Below are positions 17,874 through 26,179 of a stretch of DNA of 64,000 nt, piece after piece. Each line of letters starts with the position of its first letter. Position 1 is the stretch's first letter. Source of the DNA: Flavobacterium aquicola (GTDB taxonomy: Bacteria > Bacteroidota > Bacteroidia > Flavobacteriales > Flavobacteriaceae); the NCBI RefSeq assembly GCF_003385115.1, contig NZ_QUNI01000007.1, positions 62,001-126,000 on the forward strand, written 5' to 3'. Both the position numbers and the translations under genes were made by a program. A model generated the notes under the pieces. That model did not search any database. It saw nothing but the letters and a program-made list of their open reading frames with translations, and was not told where the DNA came from.

Positions 17874-18619
17874 TTTGTTAAGAGTAATTGGGTAATAACA
17901 TAATTGAGTACAATAATGGTAACCGAAGTCCAAACAAAGGATACAGTACTTGCCTTACCTACTTCAAGTGCCCCGCCTTTCATATAATAACCATGAAAAG
18001 AAGGAATTGTTGCTAAAAGCATACCGAAAATAAATGTTTTAGTGAAAGAATATACAACATGAAAAGGAAGGAAATCCCGCTGAATCCCTTCTATAAAATC
18101 GACATCGGCACCAAAACCGCCATAAACGGTTGCGATATATCCGCCTGCGATACCTAAAAACATTCCAATTCCGATAAGGAATGGATATAAAAGCAAAGCT
18201 ATTATTTTTGGGAAAACCAAATAATTAAGAGAATTAACTCCCATCACTTCAAGCGCATCAATTTGTTCTGTAACACGCATTGATCCTATGCTTGATGTTA
18301 TAAATGAACCCATTTTACCAGCCATAATAATCGACATAAAAGTTGGGGCAAATTCTAAAATCACTGATTGACGAGTGGCGTATCCAATAAGGTATTTTGG
18401 GATGAAAGAATTGGTCAGATTTAAGGCGGTCTGTATAGAAACAACCCCGCCAACGAAGAATGAAATAAAAGCAACAATTCCTAATGAATCAATAATTAAA
18501 TCGTCAACTTCTTTAAAAATTAAACCTTTCATTACAGACCATTTTGTTGGCTTCTTGAAGATTTCTTTCCACATTAAAAAATATTTCCCAATTTGGGATA
18601 AATAGCGAATGAGCATCAT
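17870..18619 (-). CDS. MlaE-family ABC transporter permease
   Basis: 249 residues with about five membrane segments. Family features are the long N-terminal amphipathic region, GGVVSIQTALNLT, EFAPTFMSIIMAGKMGSFITSSIGSMRVTEQIDALEVMGVN (the EFAP/GR-like stretch) and LVFPKIIALLLYP. It forms the channel of an Mla/YrbE-type lipid transporter with the overlapping ATPase gene. Two adjacent ATG codons are possible starts. Confidence 0.88.
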   Translation of the reverse strand: MMLIRYLSQIGKYFLMWKEIFKKPTKWSVMKGLIFKEVDDLIIDSLGIVAFISFFVGGVVSIQTALNLTNSFIPKYLIGYATRQSVILEFAPTFMSIIMAGKMGSFITSSIGSMRVTEQIDALEVMGVNSLNYLVFPKIIALLLYPFLIGIGMFLGIAGGYIATVYGGFGADVDFIEGIQRDFLPFHVVYSFTKTFIFGMLLATIPSFHGYYMKGGALEVGKASTVSFVWTSVTIIVLNYVITQLLLTK

Positions 18620-18725
18620 TTTCTAGTATTCAGTTTACGGGTTGCAGTATTCAGAAAAGAATACAGGTATGCAAAAATACTGTATTTTGTTGGAATTTTT
18701 GTTTTTAATTACAGAAGGGTAAATA

Positions 18726-19574
18726 TTAAAATAATTTCTCTTTCATTTTCTGCAAGCGGTAATTACGAATGAATTTTGCCTGTTCATCACTAACCAATAA
18801 CGGCCTTTTTGCTGATTTTGCTTTCCAGAAACCTTGGATATAATCAAGGAAAAGTAAAGGTTTCTTTTTCATCATTGCCAATTTTGCCGAAGCAATTGCT
18901 GTAATCCAAAAACCATATCCAAGTGTGTAAAATGCTTCGCCCTGTTTGTAGCGAGCAGTTTTGTTATAATTTGCACCTGTTGGTTTAAGGTGTTTTACAT
19001 GTAAACTTTCGTTGGTAACCACTTTCCAATTGTAATATTTGCAAAGCAGTTCGTCTACAGTATCCCAGCCCATAGCAGGTTTTAATCCGCCAATTTGTTT
19101 AAAAGTTTCTTTTCGATACGCTTTTAAAGCGCCGCGGATATGGTCTTTATCAGTAAGGTTTTCCAGAATCCATTCGCCATTTTTCTCAATATAGCAAAAT
19201 CCGCCTGCCATTCCAATTCGGTCATCCGATTCAAAATGTTTGATTACGGTTTCAAAATAATTAGAAGGAAAAATTAAATCGGCATCTATTTTTACGATTA
19301 CGTCGTAGTCTTCGTCCAAAGTTTCAAAACCTTTCTGAAAAGCCTGTATAACTTTGCTTCCCGGTAAATGTATTGCTTCGGAAGTTTTGTTTACTAGAGT
19401 AATAAACGGATTGTCTTTGGCGAAAGCCTCTACAATTTCGGCAGTTTTATCGGTAGAATTATCATTGACAACAACTACTTTTTTTGGCAAAACGGTTTGA
19501 TTTATTAAAGATTGTAATGTTGGTCTAATAAATTTTTCTTCATTATGTGAAGGAATAACGACGTAATAATTCAT
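18726..19574 (-). CDS. Glycosyltransferase family 2
   Basis: 282 residues. A GT-A fold is shown by the N-terminal YVVIPSHNEEKFI, VVVVNDNSTDKT, and the DxD-type metal motif in VIVKIDADLIFP (near residue 95). Later GWDTVDELLCKYY fits the acceptor region. No membrane segment is obvious. It lies upstream of the mlaE-mlaF pair with a 106-base gap; acceptor and sugar are unknown. Confidence 0.85.
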   Translation of the reverse strand: MNYYVVIPSHNEEKFIRPTLQSLINQTVLPKKVVVVNDNSTDKTAEIVEAFAKDNPFITLVNKTSEAIHLPGSKVIQAFQKGFETLDEDYDVIVKIDADLIFPSNYFETVIKHFESDDRIGMAGGFCYIEKNGEWILENLTDKDHIRGALKAYRKETFKQIGGLKPAMGWDTVDELLCKYYNWKVVTNESLHVKHLKPTGANYNKTARYKQGEAFYTLGYGFWITAIASAKLAMMKKKPLLFLDYIQGFWKAKSAKRPLLVSDEQAKFIRNYRLQKMKEKLF

Positions 19575-19615
19575 AAAAAAGTATTTGTAGAAATTGTAAA
19601 ATTATGAATAATATT

Positions 19616-19657
19616 AATTAAAGAGGGGATTCCTGTTAAGAAATCCCCTCTTTAATT
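19616..19657. terminator. Hairpin terminator after the WG-repeat gene
   Basis: Arms 19616-19631 and 19642-19657 form a 16-bp perfect stem (AAAGAGGGGATT core) with a 10-base loop, 20 bases past the WG-repeat stop on the minus strand. Confidence 0.85.
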
Positions 19658-19676
19658 TTTTAAATAATGATGCTAA

Positions 19677-20336
19677 TTAGTTAACACTTGCCTGATCATT
19701 TTTTATGCTTGAATTTTCAGCTGTTTTTTTATCTGTAAAAGCATCAATACTATCATAAATTACAGGGATAATTTCTTTTCCAGATTTATCAATGAAGCCC
19801 ATTTTTCCGTTTGGATCCTTAACTAGAGCCCAGTCTTTTCTTATTTTATCAAATTCCTCTATTGTAGCATATTTCAAAGGGACAATAATAGTACCATCCC
19901 CATTTATAAATCCTTTAATGTTTTGAGATTCAATTAATACCCAGTCTTTAGTGTATTCTCCAAATTTGCCTATTTTATCATAAATAGAATGGACTATTTC
20001 TTTTCCTGTATTGTTGATGAAACCATATTTTCCGTCTTTTTGTACCAAAGACCACCCTTTTTTGTATTCATCATAAACACCTATTGATGAATATTTTGCT
20101 TCGGTAATAATTTTCCCTGTTTTGTCAATAAGGCCATATAGGTTTTTCTGTTCTATTTTTGCCCAATCTTGATGAATTTTACCAAATGCTTCAATGGAAT
20201 TATATGTAGGAGATACTATTTCGATCCCTGATTCGTCAACGAGCCCAAATAGGTCATTTGATTTGACAATGTATAGTTTTTGACTAAAAGATACTGTAAC
20301 TAAGAATAACATGCTAATAGATAAAATTGTCTTCAT
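19677..20336 (-). CDS. Exported WG-repeat protein
   Basis: 219 residues with a signal peptide (about 1-18, cleaved after VSFSQ). The rest consists of about five to six WG repeats of roughly 35 residues, each with a pattern like YGLIDKTGKIITEAKYSSIG or YGFINNTGKEIVHSIYDKIG, predicted to form small beta units. WG repeats are common in Bacteroidota surface or periplasmic proteins without known enzyme function. It is a single-gene unit. Confidence 0.85.
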   Translation of the reverse strand: MKTILSISMLFLVTVSFSQKLYIVKSNDLFGLVDESGIEIVSPTYNSIEAFGKIHQDWAKIEQKNLYGLIDKTGKIITEAKYSSIGVYDEYKKGWSLVQKDGKYGFINNTGKEIVHSIYDKIGKFGEYTKDWVLIESQNIKGFINGDGTIIVPLKYATIEEFDKIRKDWALVKDPNGKMGFIDKSGKEIIPVIYDSIDAFTDKKTAENSSIKNDQASVN

Positions 20337-20535
20337 AAAAAGTTTAGATTTAATTATGCTAATTTATCACATCGCCGATTAAATGCCAAATAAAAACGCT
20401 TAAATGCGTAAAAAATAATTAATTATATTATCATGCTTACAAAAGTAAAAAAATCTAAATTTTGTATTATTCTAGAATAAAAAGATTCTAAATCAATAAA
20501 TTTAATACAGGATAAAGATTACAAAAATATGATTT

Positions 20536-21063
20536 CTAATTTCTAATCTTTTCCGCATAAACAATATAGTATCTCGGTGTGAAAGACCGCAATAAGGGAC
20601 GAAATCCAATTTTTTTAACCGGATGGGTGAATTTTTCTCTGTCGATGATTTTCCACCCCGTTTTTTCTAATAACCAGTCTAATTGCCAGTCTTCAAATTC
20701 ATGATAATGTCTGTCCCACATGTCGGTTTTACTTCGGTAGGCTGATGAAAACCAAAGACGCAGCGGAATTGATATTAATAACTTTTCAGACTTTATTTCG
20801 CTTAAAATGGTGTAGGGATTTAGTAAATGTTCGAAAATTTCAAAAGCAGTTACCACATCGTGTTTACTTTTCGAAAAAACGTTTTGATTAACATCCAAAT
20901 CTTCGCCAGTTGTGTTTGTAACAGTATAGCCTTCAGCTTTCATGATTGCAGAGAAAGGATTGTCAACACCTAAATCTAATATGGTTTGAGAAGGGGAAAC
21001 ATGTTTCTTTAAAAATTCTAAAGTATGTTTGAATCTTTTACTGGGAAATATTTTTTCGTACAT
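20536..21063 (-). CDS. SAM-dependent methyltransferase-like protein
   Basis: 175 residues with a class I methyltransferase core: motif I ILDLGVDNPFS (about residues 28-38), acidic residue near GEDLDV, then TAFEIFEHLLNPYTIL, as in ubiquinone/menaquinone-type methyltransferases, and ISIPLRLW. Motif I lacks the usual GxGxG spacing, so SAM binding is likely but not certain. The substrate is unknown. Confidence 0.7.
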   Translation of the reverse strand: MYEKIFPSKRFKHTLEFLKKHVSPSQTILDLGVDNPFSAIMKAEGYTVTNTTGEDLDVNQNVFSKSKHDVVTAFEIFEHLLNPYTILSEIKSEKLLISIPLRLWFSSAYRSKTDMWDRHYHEFEDWQLDWLLEKTGWKIIDREKFTHPVKKIGFRPLLRSFTPRYYIVYAEKIRN

Positions 21064-21188
21064 GATTTTAATTTTGACTGCTGCTTTTGTTTAAGTGTCT
21101 GCAAATATAAAGATTCTCTTTCTTATACAGTTTGTAATTTTAAATTTGTCCTAACATAATTTAGTGTTCATATTTTATTTAAAGCGAA

Positions 21189-21219
21189 AGCCCACATCAC
21201 GAATAAAGTGATGTGGGCT
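21189..21219. terminator. Hairpin terminator after the FabH-like gene
   Basis: Arms 21189-21200 and 21208-21219 (AGCCCACATCAC) form a 12-bp perfect stem with a 7-base loop, 28 bases beyond the stop of the FabH-like gene on the minus strand. Confidence 0.85.
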
Positions 21220-21246
21220 CTGCAATATAAAAATACAGGTAATCTC

Positions 21247-22305
21247 TTAATATCGATAGACAAATGCGTTGATATTCATTCCTGCTCCTACCGAAGCAAA
21301 AATGACAACATCTCCTTTGTTTATTTCCTGATCTTCAATTTGTCCTCTAATCAGCAGGTCAAATAAAGTAGGTACAGTAGCAACACTGCTGTTTCCTAAT
21401 TCATGAATACACATTGGCATAACATTTTTAGGAGGAGTCTGTCCGTGTAATTTGTAAAAACGATGAATGATCGCCTCGTCCATTTTTTCATTGGCCTGAT
21501 GAATTAGGATTTTTTTCACCTCTTCAATTGCAATGCCGCTGCTCTCTAAACAGCTTTTCATTGCGGCCGGAACCTGACTTAATGCAAATTCATATATTTT
21601 GCGGCCATACATTTTGATGTACTTGGTGTCTGGATCTAATTCAGGATTGTATGATTTTCCAAAGAACAGAAAATTAGCTTCTTCGGCAGCATAAGTAGCA
21701 CTTTCATAAGAGAGCATTCCAGATTCATCATCTGAGGCTTCAATAATCGAAGCGCCGGCTCCGTCAGAATAAATCATAGAGTCTCTATCGTGAGCATCAA
21801 CAACTCTGGATAAAGTTTCTCCGCCAATAACAAGACATTTTTTTGCCATTCCTGATTTGATAAAAGCATTGGCCTGCAGCACGCCTTCAATCCAGCCAGG
21901 GCAGCCAAAAAGGATGTCATAAGCAACACATTTTGGGTTTTTTATCTGCAGTTTATGTTTAACTCTCGTTGCTAAGCTGGGAATAATATCAGATTGGCTT
22001 GTGCCGTATTTTACATCCCCAAAGTTGTGTGCAAAAATAATATAATCTAGAGTTTCCGGATCGATGCCTGCATTTTCTATGGCTTTCTGCGAAGCAAAGA
22101 AAGCTAAGTCAGAAGCTGTATATTGATCCTCGGCGTATCTTCTTTTTTCAATACCTGTAATACCTTTGAATTTGCTGATTACAACTTCGTTTGGATATGC
22201 AAATGGAGAACCGTCTTCGTTTAAAAAAATATGGCCGCCAAAATCAGTATTGTCTATTTTTTTCTCAGGAATATAGCTTCCTATACCAGTTATTTTTATT
22301 TTCAT
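21247..22305 (-). CDS. 3-oxoacyl-ACP synthase III-family (FabH-like) condensing enzyme
   Basis: 352 residues from the ATG at 22305; an earlier in-frame ATG (22380) would add a hydrophobic AT-rich stretch unlike the family. Thiolase-fold features: N-terminal ITGIGSYIPEK, active-site Cys in DILFGCPGWIEGV, IHQANEKMD with the His and ELGNSSVATVP with the Asn of the Cys-His-Asn triad. The insert HIFLNEDGSPFAYPNEV is not in standard FabH, which suggests a paralog with its own acyl substrate. Confidence 0.85.
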   Translation of the reverse strand: MKIKITGIGSYIPEKKIDNTDFGGHIFLNEDGSPFAYPNEVVISKFKGITGIEKRRYAEDQYTASDLAFFASQKAIENAGIDPETLDYIIFAHNFGDVKYGTSQSDIIPSLATRVKHKLQIKNPKCVAYDILFGCPGWIEGVLQANAFIKSGMAKKCLVIGGETLSRVVDAHDRDSMIYSDGAGASIIEASDDESGMLSYESATYAAEEANFLFFGKSYNPELDPDTKYIKMYGRKIYEFALSQVPAAMKSCLESSGIAIEEVKKILIHQANEKMDEAIIHRFYKLHGQTPPKNVMPMCIHELGNSSVATVPTLFDLLIRGQIEDQEINKGDVVIFASVGAGMNINAFVYRY

Positions 22306-22693
22306 TTTGATAATATCCAGATAAATTTTGGCTAAAGTAATTATAAAAAATGTATAAAGAGCAAAAAAAATATTATGCATGCATATAATTACATTATTTT
22401 AACTATATGGCAAAATTATTAAATATTTTTTATTGAAAATTAATAAACGATGCATTTTATTCTGTGAATAACTATAAATAACAAAGTGGCGATTACTTGT
22501 TAAAAAGTTATTTTTTGATATTAAAAGGATAAATATCATTTTTTTTAAAGAATAAATTTGATCGCTTAGGATTCTCAATTTGTATAAAATTGAAGCTGAT
22601 TTTTTAAGAATTGAATACGTGAAAATGTTAAGAATTGACAAAAAGATATGAAGGAGAAATGCGTTTTTTTGTTTTAGATTATTTGTATTGAGT
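22306..22693. other. AT-rich intergenic stretch without a recognisable gene
   Basis: 388 bases upstream of the FabH-like gene. A 104-codon open frame on the minus strand has low-complexity Ile/Leu/Asn/Lys composition and no homology features, so I do not call it. The stretch probably holds the FabH-like promoter; I see no RNA structure. Confidence 0.5.
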
Positions 22694-23332
22694 TTAAAGG
22701 TGCAAAAATTCATTAATCAGGTAATGGAAAATATTTTCCTCTGTCCCAAAATTATTTATAAATCTATTCCAAGTTTTACTGCTGAATTTCAATTCATTGC
22801 CAAAAGAGTCTTTGTATGTCCATTTATTAAAACTGTCTTTTTCTAATATAGCATTTTCATTATTTGCTTTATATTCTAATGCTCCATTAAAGTTTCTTTC
22901 TATAGATTTAGATTCACCATCAACATTTTCGTTGTAGGTTTCATTGCCGAAAAAATCCTTTCCAATTTCTATTTTCCCATTCCTATTATCTTCAATAACT
23001 ATTTTGTTAAATATATCTATGGAATAAGTTACTTTGTAATTTTTATCTTTTCGGTATTGATAAATCATATTTATAAAAACATCATTTTTTTCTTGTGAAT
23101 TATCAGATAGGTGACCGTATTTTAATTCTATGTATTCCTTTTTTAAAGTTACTTCGTTGCTCCTATTGTCTGAAAATATCAAATCTCCAAATATGTTTCT
23201 CTTGAAATAAGACTTATATAATCTATCTTGTGATTCGTATGTTAGATTGTTAAAAATATCAGTATCAATATTTTGGGAAAAGCTTTGAATACTTACAGTA
23301 ATTAAAACTAAAATTAGCAGATGTCTTTTCAT
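22694..23332 (-). CDS. Exported protein made of short beta repeats (unknown function)
   Basis: 212 residues with a signal peptide (about 1-19, cleaved after QSFSQ). The mature part carries at least six degenerate repeats of about 20-30 residues with the pattern Asp-x-Phe-[Asn/Gly]-x4-Tyr-x-Asp/Asn, for example DIFNNLTYES, NIFGDLIFSD, DIFNKIVIED, DFFGNETYNE and DSFNKWTYKD. I do not recognise a named family; tandem beta-hairpins are likely. It is the last gene of the minus-strand accessory array. Confidence 0.6.
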   Translation of the reverse strand: MKRHLLILVLITVSIQSFSQNIDTDIFNNLTYESQDRLYKSYFKRNIFGDLIFSDNRSNEVTLKKEYIELKYGHLSDNSQEKNDVFINMIYQYRKDKNYKVTYSIDIFNKIVIEDNRNGKIEIGKDFFGNETYNENVDGESKSIERNFNGALEYKANNENAILEKDSFNKWTYKDSFGNELKFSSKTWNRFINNFGTEENIFHYLINEFLHL

Positions 23333-23479
23333 TGATGTTATTTGGTTTTATTGGTTTAGTTATTGACTTGTAGCAATATTTATGCCATACCATAGAGCGA
23401 ATTAATTTAAAACCAATAATTGTAAGTTTCGCGCATTTTAGCAATTTATGAAAATTGTATAGGTAAGCCACCTCATGGA

Positions 23480-23555
23480 AGCGGTATCTCCCGATTTACA
23501 AAAGCAAGGCTTTTCCAGCCGTAATTTTTGTTAATCGGGAATATAGCGGACAGCA
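23480..23555. repeat. Imperfect palindromic element
   Basis: Arms 23489-23503 (TCCCGATTTACAAAA) and 23526-23540 pair with one mismatch, and weaker pairing continues outward (GCGGTAT against ATAGCG). The ends GCGGTATCTCCCG and GCGGACAGCAGCTG are similar in style to the four longer repeats further along, but the sequence differs. It lies between two minus-strand accessory genes. Confidence 0.4.
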
Positions 23556-23605
23556 GCTGTAATGCTAATTTATGAGCAAAAATTAATGCTCCTAAAATAT
23601 TTAAA

Positions 23606-23656
23606 AACAAACCTCTTTCTGTATTAAAACTGAAAGAGGTTTGTTAGTTTTTTTTT
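23606..23656. terminator. Hairpin terminator after the CrtO-like gene
   Basis: Arms 23606-23619 and 23632-23645 (AACAAACCTCTTTC) form a 14-bp stem. A ten-T run follows on the plus strand and a shorter one on the minus strand, so it can end the minus-strand gene whose stop is at 23712. Confidence 0.8.
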
Positions 23657-23711
23657 TATTTAAATTTCTCCTGGTTTTTACTTTTGGACGGATAATTGCG
23701 ATAAATTACAA

Positions 23712-24257
23712 TCAGCGGTTTAATCTCTGGCTGAAAACATTTATGGCTCTTTCTATCCGCGGGCGGTTGTACCGCTGCAGAAAAATAGGGTATAGATTAA
23801 GCAGTATATTGAGTATAAACAGCCATGAAGATTTGAGGATTCCAAATTTGAATGCCACAAAAATATTGAAGCCAAACACTATAATAAAAATAATCAGATG
23901 GCCCAGTTCATCTTGTTTTGTGCGGTAATACAGATTTATCAGTGCTTTGGCATTCCTCTCTACTGGTTTTGTTTTTTTGTTTAGTTTTTCCCAGCCGGTG
24001 ACAACCAAAAATTTCCTAAAAAGATGTATTCCCAGTGACTCATATACACTGCCTTTGTGTTCCCACGGTTTTTCATTAAAGTAAGGAGAAGCCAGCGGGC
24101 TTTTTAGTGTTTCAGTAAAAGTAAGTACACATGCCATCAGCAGAAAGTTAAGGCTGAATGCAAATGAAAAGCCCTGCATCCCGGTATAGTAAACAAGGAC
24201 ATGCGTCAAAGCAATGGTAATCAAGACTATTAAAATTAAAACTATGTTTTTTTTCAT
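23712..24257 (-). CDS. Membrane protein resembling CrtO-type acyltransferases
   Basis: 181 residues with about four membrane segments (about 5-25, 30-48, 125-142, 145-160). The segments FNEKPWEHKGSVYESLGIHLFRKFLV and the ending YPIFLQRYNRPRIERAI resemble glycosyl-4,4'-diaponeurosporenoate acyltransferase (CrtO) relatives, small membrane proteins with a conserved QRYNRPR-like end. No carotenoid genes are near, so the substrate is doubtful. It starts 30 bases beyond one copy of the cassette-like repeat. Confidence 0.55.
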   Translation of the reverse strand: MKKNIVLILIVLITIALTHVLVYYTGMQGFSFAFSLNFLLMACVLTFTETLKSPLASPYFNEKPWEHKGSVYESLGIHLFRKFLVVTGWEKLNKKTKPVERNAKALINLYYRTKQDELGHLIIFIIVFGFNIFVAFKFGILKSSWLFILNILLNLYPIFLQRYNRPRIERAINVFSQRLNR

Positions 24258-24287
24258 TTGATTAATTTTGTTTGTTTTGATATTGCA

Positions 24288-24403
24288 TATCGTCCGTTCT
24301 GAGAGTTAAATTTAGCTAGATTTTTGGTTGAAACGAATCATCCCAAATACAAAACCATTTTTTTATTAAGCCAATTGCTCAAATCCGTTGTAGCAGCTGT
24401 TAG
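24288..24403 (-). repeat. Cassette-associated attC-like repeat, copy A
   Basis: It shares AAATACAAAACCATTTTT, ATTAAGCCAATTGC and AAATCCGTTGTAGCAGC with copies B-D and ends GCTGTTAG on the plus strand. Read on the minus strand it begins CTAAC 11 bases after the stop of the frameshifted gene. The other arm has diverged and no longer pairs well. Confidence 0.75.
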
Positions 24404-24414
24404 TGGTAGTGTTT

Positions 24415-24826
24415 TTACTCCCAAAACATTTTTCCATTATGAGGAGCAAGATATAAAACAGCTTCTCCATTTAGATCAAGTTCTGATTTTATGTCAAACT
24501 CATAAGTTCCATTAGATAGTGAATATCTTTCGGTTCCACAGTCACTCCAAAAATTAGGTTTTAATATTTTTTTTTAATCTTTCCGCTAACATTTTCATAA
24601 GGAAAACCACTATCAAATTCAAATTCTTTAAAATTGATGTACTCTGTAAATCCATCTTTTTTTAACTTTCCTATTAATGTATTTCCAATCATCAATGAAT
24701 CAATATTTTCGCCAGTTTTATTGAAAAATTTAGCGTGGAAATTTTTTAGATTAAAAAAAACTATAACGCAAAATATGCTTAACAGAATAATAATCGCAAT
24801 TAATTTTTTTTCTTTATAGTTGTCAT
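24415..24826 (-). pseudogene. Frameshifted small membrane-anchored protein gene
   Basis: From an ATG at 24826 the reading passes through two frameshifts, each restored by adding one A to a homopolymer: one in the A8 run after MTTIKK (near 24812) and one in the A9 run near 24567-24575. The repaired product is about 137 residues: a short basic start, one membrane segment (LIAIIILLSIFCVIVFF), then a soluble part with GENIDSLMIGNTLIG and NFWSDCGTERYSL, ending at the stop 24415. I do not recognise the family. The defects may be real decay or homopolymer sequencing errors; both are one base short. Confidence 0.7.
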
Positions 24827-24855
24827 TTTTTCAGAATTTCGGTGCAACATTACTA

Positions 24856-24983
24856 CTAACGTCCTGGTACTAAAGCGGGTTTGGGGTTTAAATTAAACCT
24901 TATCTTCGGATTTGCCAAATCTTTCAAATACAAAACCATTTTCAGTTAAGCGAACTGCTCAAATCCGTTGTAGCAGCTGTTAG
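24856..24983 (-). repeat. Cassette-associated attC-like repeat, copy B
   Basis: 128 bp. On the minus strand it begins CTAACAGCTGCTACAACGG, 22 bases after the phosphotransferase stop, and ends ACCAGGACGTTAG, 29 bases before the next gene. The ends are imperfect inverted repeats (CTACAACGGATTTG against CTAAAGCGGGTTTG). Confidence 0.85.
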
Positions 24984-25005
24984 CCGTTCGTTGTTTTGCC
25001 AATTG

Positions 25006-26001
25006 TTATTCTATTTCAATTTTGTTGTAAGCAATCCATCGTTTCAGATTTCCAATTATTCTTTTTAAATGGTCTTCATTCAAAAATATATTTGTCCAAT
25101 ATTCAAATCTGTCACACTGAATACTAATGTAATATGTCATAATTGCTAAACAAGCAAAGGGTAAAAACTTTTTTTCTTCCTCACTAATTTCTGTTACAGT
25201 TTCGTAACCTTTTAAAAAGCTTTCTGCTTTTACTTGATATTCTTCTTCGTTCAAATTAGTTGAAAGTAACTGAAATAGGAAATAAGAAATGTCGAAACAT
25301 AGATAACCGTTACCACAAAAGTCAAAGTCAAAAAATGTTATTTCCTTTTCATCATCAATGTGTAAATTGTCAAACCAAACGTCAAGATGAACACTTCCAT
25401 ATCGCATTTTTTGTTTGTCAATATTGTCAATTTTTGGCGTTAAAAATGCAGATAGTTTTTCTAAAAATTCAATTTCATTAATGTTTTTATCAAAGAATTT
25501 TTTTGTTCTTAAAACAGATATTTGAAGTAAGTTATGACTGTTGTAAAATATTCTGTTTAGTTCAAAATATTCTGTGGATTGATGAACTTTTGCTAATGCT
25601 TCTCCAATTAGAAAACTTGCTTGATGTGAAAACTTTGCTGTCTTTGTTCCTTTGGCATATGAAAATAAAACACCAAATCTTTTTCCTTCAGGTACCTCAA
25701 TTTCTTGAATGTATTCGCTGAGTTTGTCCGCGATTGGATAAGCAACTTGTCGGTTGGTTTCCTTTAAGTGAAGTAAAAGTCTCAGTTCTTCTTCAATTTC
25801 TAATTTTGTCCGCCAATTATAAGTGTAAACTCTAAAAACGTATTTCATTTCGTCATCGTGAACAATATATAAATGGTTCATTGCAAGTCGAAATATGCTA
25901 CATTCGGTGTTGTCGCTTAGTTCATATTTTTGTTGAATAAGTCTTCCAAGTTCATTTGGTGATAGTGTGCTATTTATTGTTGAAAATTTATCTGTCATCA
26001 T
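25006..26001 (-). CDS. Phosphotransferase of the APH/choline-kinase-like family
   Basis: 331 residues with a protein-kinase-like fold. An N-terminal ATP-binding part (YVFRVYTYNWRTKLEIEEELRLLLHL) precedes the catalytic motif HLDVWFDNLHIDDEKEITFFDFDFCGNG, which gives the His-x-Asp-x4-Asn loop and the metal-binding Asp. Members phosphorylate aminoglycosides, homoserine, choline or other small alcohols; which one applies here is not visible. It is one of the minus-strand single-gene units bounded by attC-like repeats B and C, so it is likely an accessory, movable gene. Confidence 0.8.
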   Translation of the reverse strand: MMTDKFSTINSTLSPNELGRLIQQKYELSDNTECSIFRLAMNHLYIVHDDEMKYVFRVYTYNWRTKLEIEEELRLLLHLKETNRQVAYPIADKLSEYIQEIEVPEGKRFGVLFSYAKGTKTAKFSHQASFLIGEALAKVHQSTEYFELNRIFYNSHNLLQISVLRTKKFFDKNINEIEFLEKLSAFLTPKIDNIDKQKMRYGSVHLDVWFDNLHIDDEKEITFFDFDFCGNGYLCFDISYFLFQLLSTNLNEEEYQVKAESFLKGYETVTEISEEEKKFLPFACLAIMTYYISIQCDRFEYWTNIFLNEDHLKRIIGNLKRWIAYNKIEIE

Positions 26002-26044
26002 TTGTTAGTTTGTCTTTGGTTTCGGTCACTTTAAAATGATAGCT

Positions 26045-26166
26045 CAAGTTCTGGTACTACAGCGGATTTGGGACTAAATCACCCCATTCTTCGGATTTGC
26101 CAAATCATCCAAATACAAAACCATTTTTCCATTAAGCCTATTGCCCAAATCCGTTGTAGCTGTTGG
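26045..26166 (-). repeat. Cassette-associated attC-like repeat, copy C
   Basis: 122 bp. Its arms are the best preserved: CTACAGCGGATTTGGG near the left end pairs with CCCAAATCCGTTGTAG near the right end with one G-U type difference. On the minus strand it starts CCAAC, 13 bases after the stop of the upstream gene, and ends 43 bases before the phosphotransferase start. Confidence 0.85.
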
Positions 26167-26179
26167 TAGATAGTGCCTT

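Noticed and set aside
22399..22713. 104-codon minus-strand frame before the FabH-like gene
   Set aside because: Low-complexity AT-rich translation, overlaps the end of the neighbouring gene and has no recognisable features.
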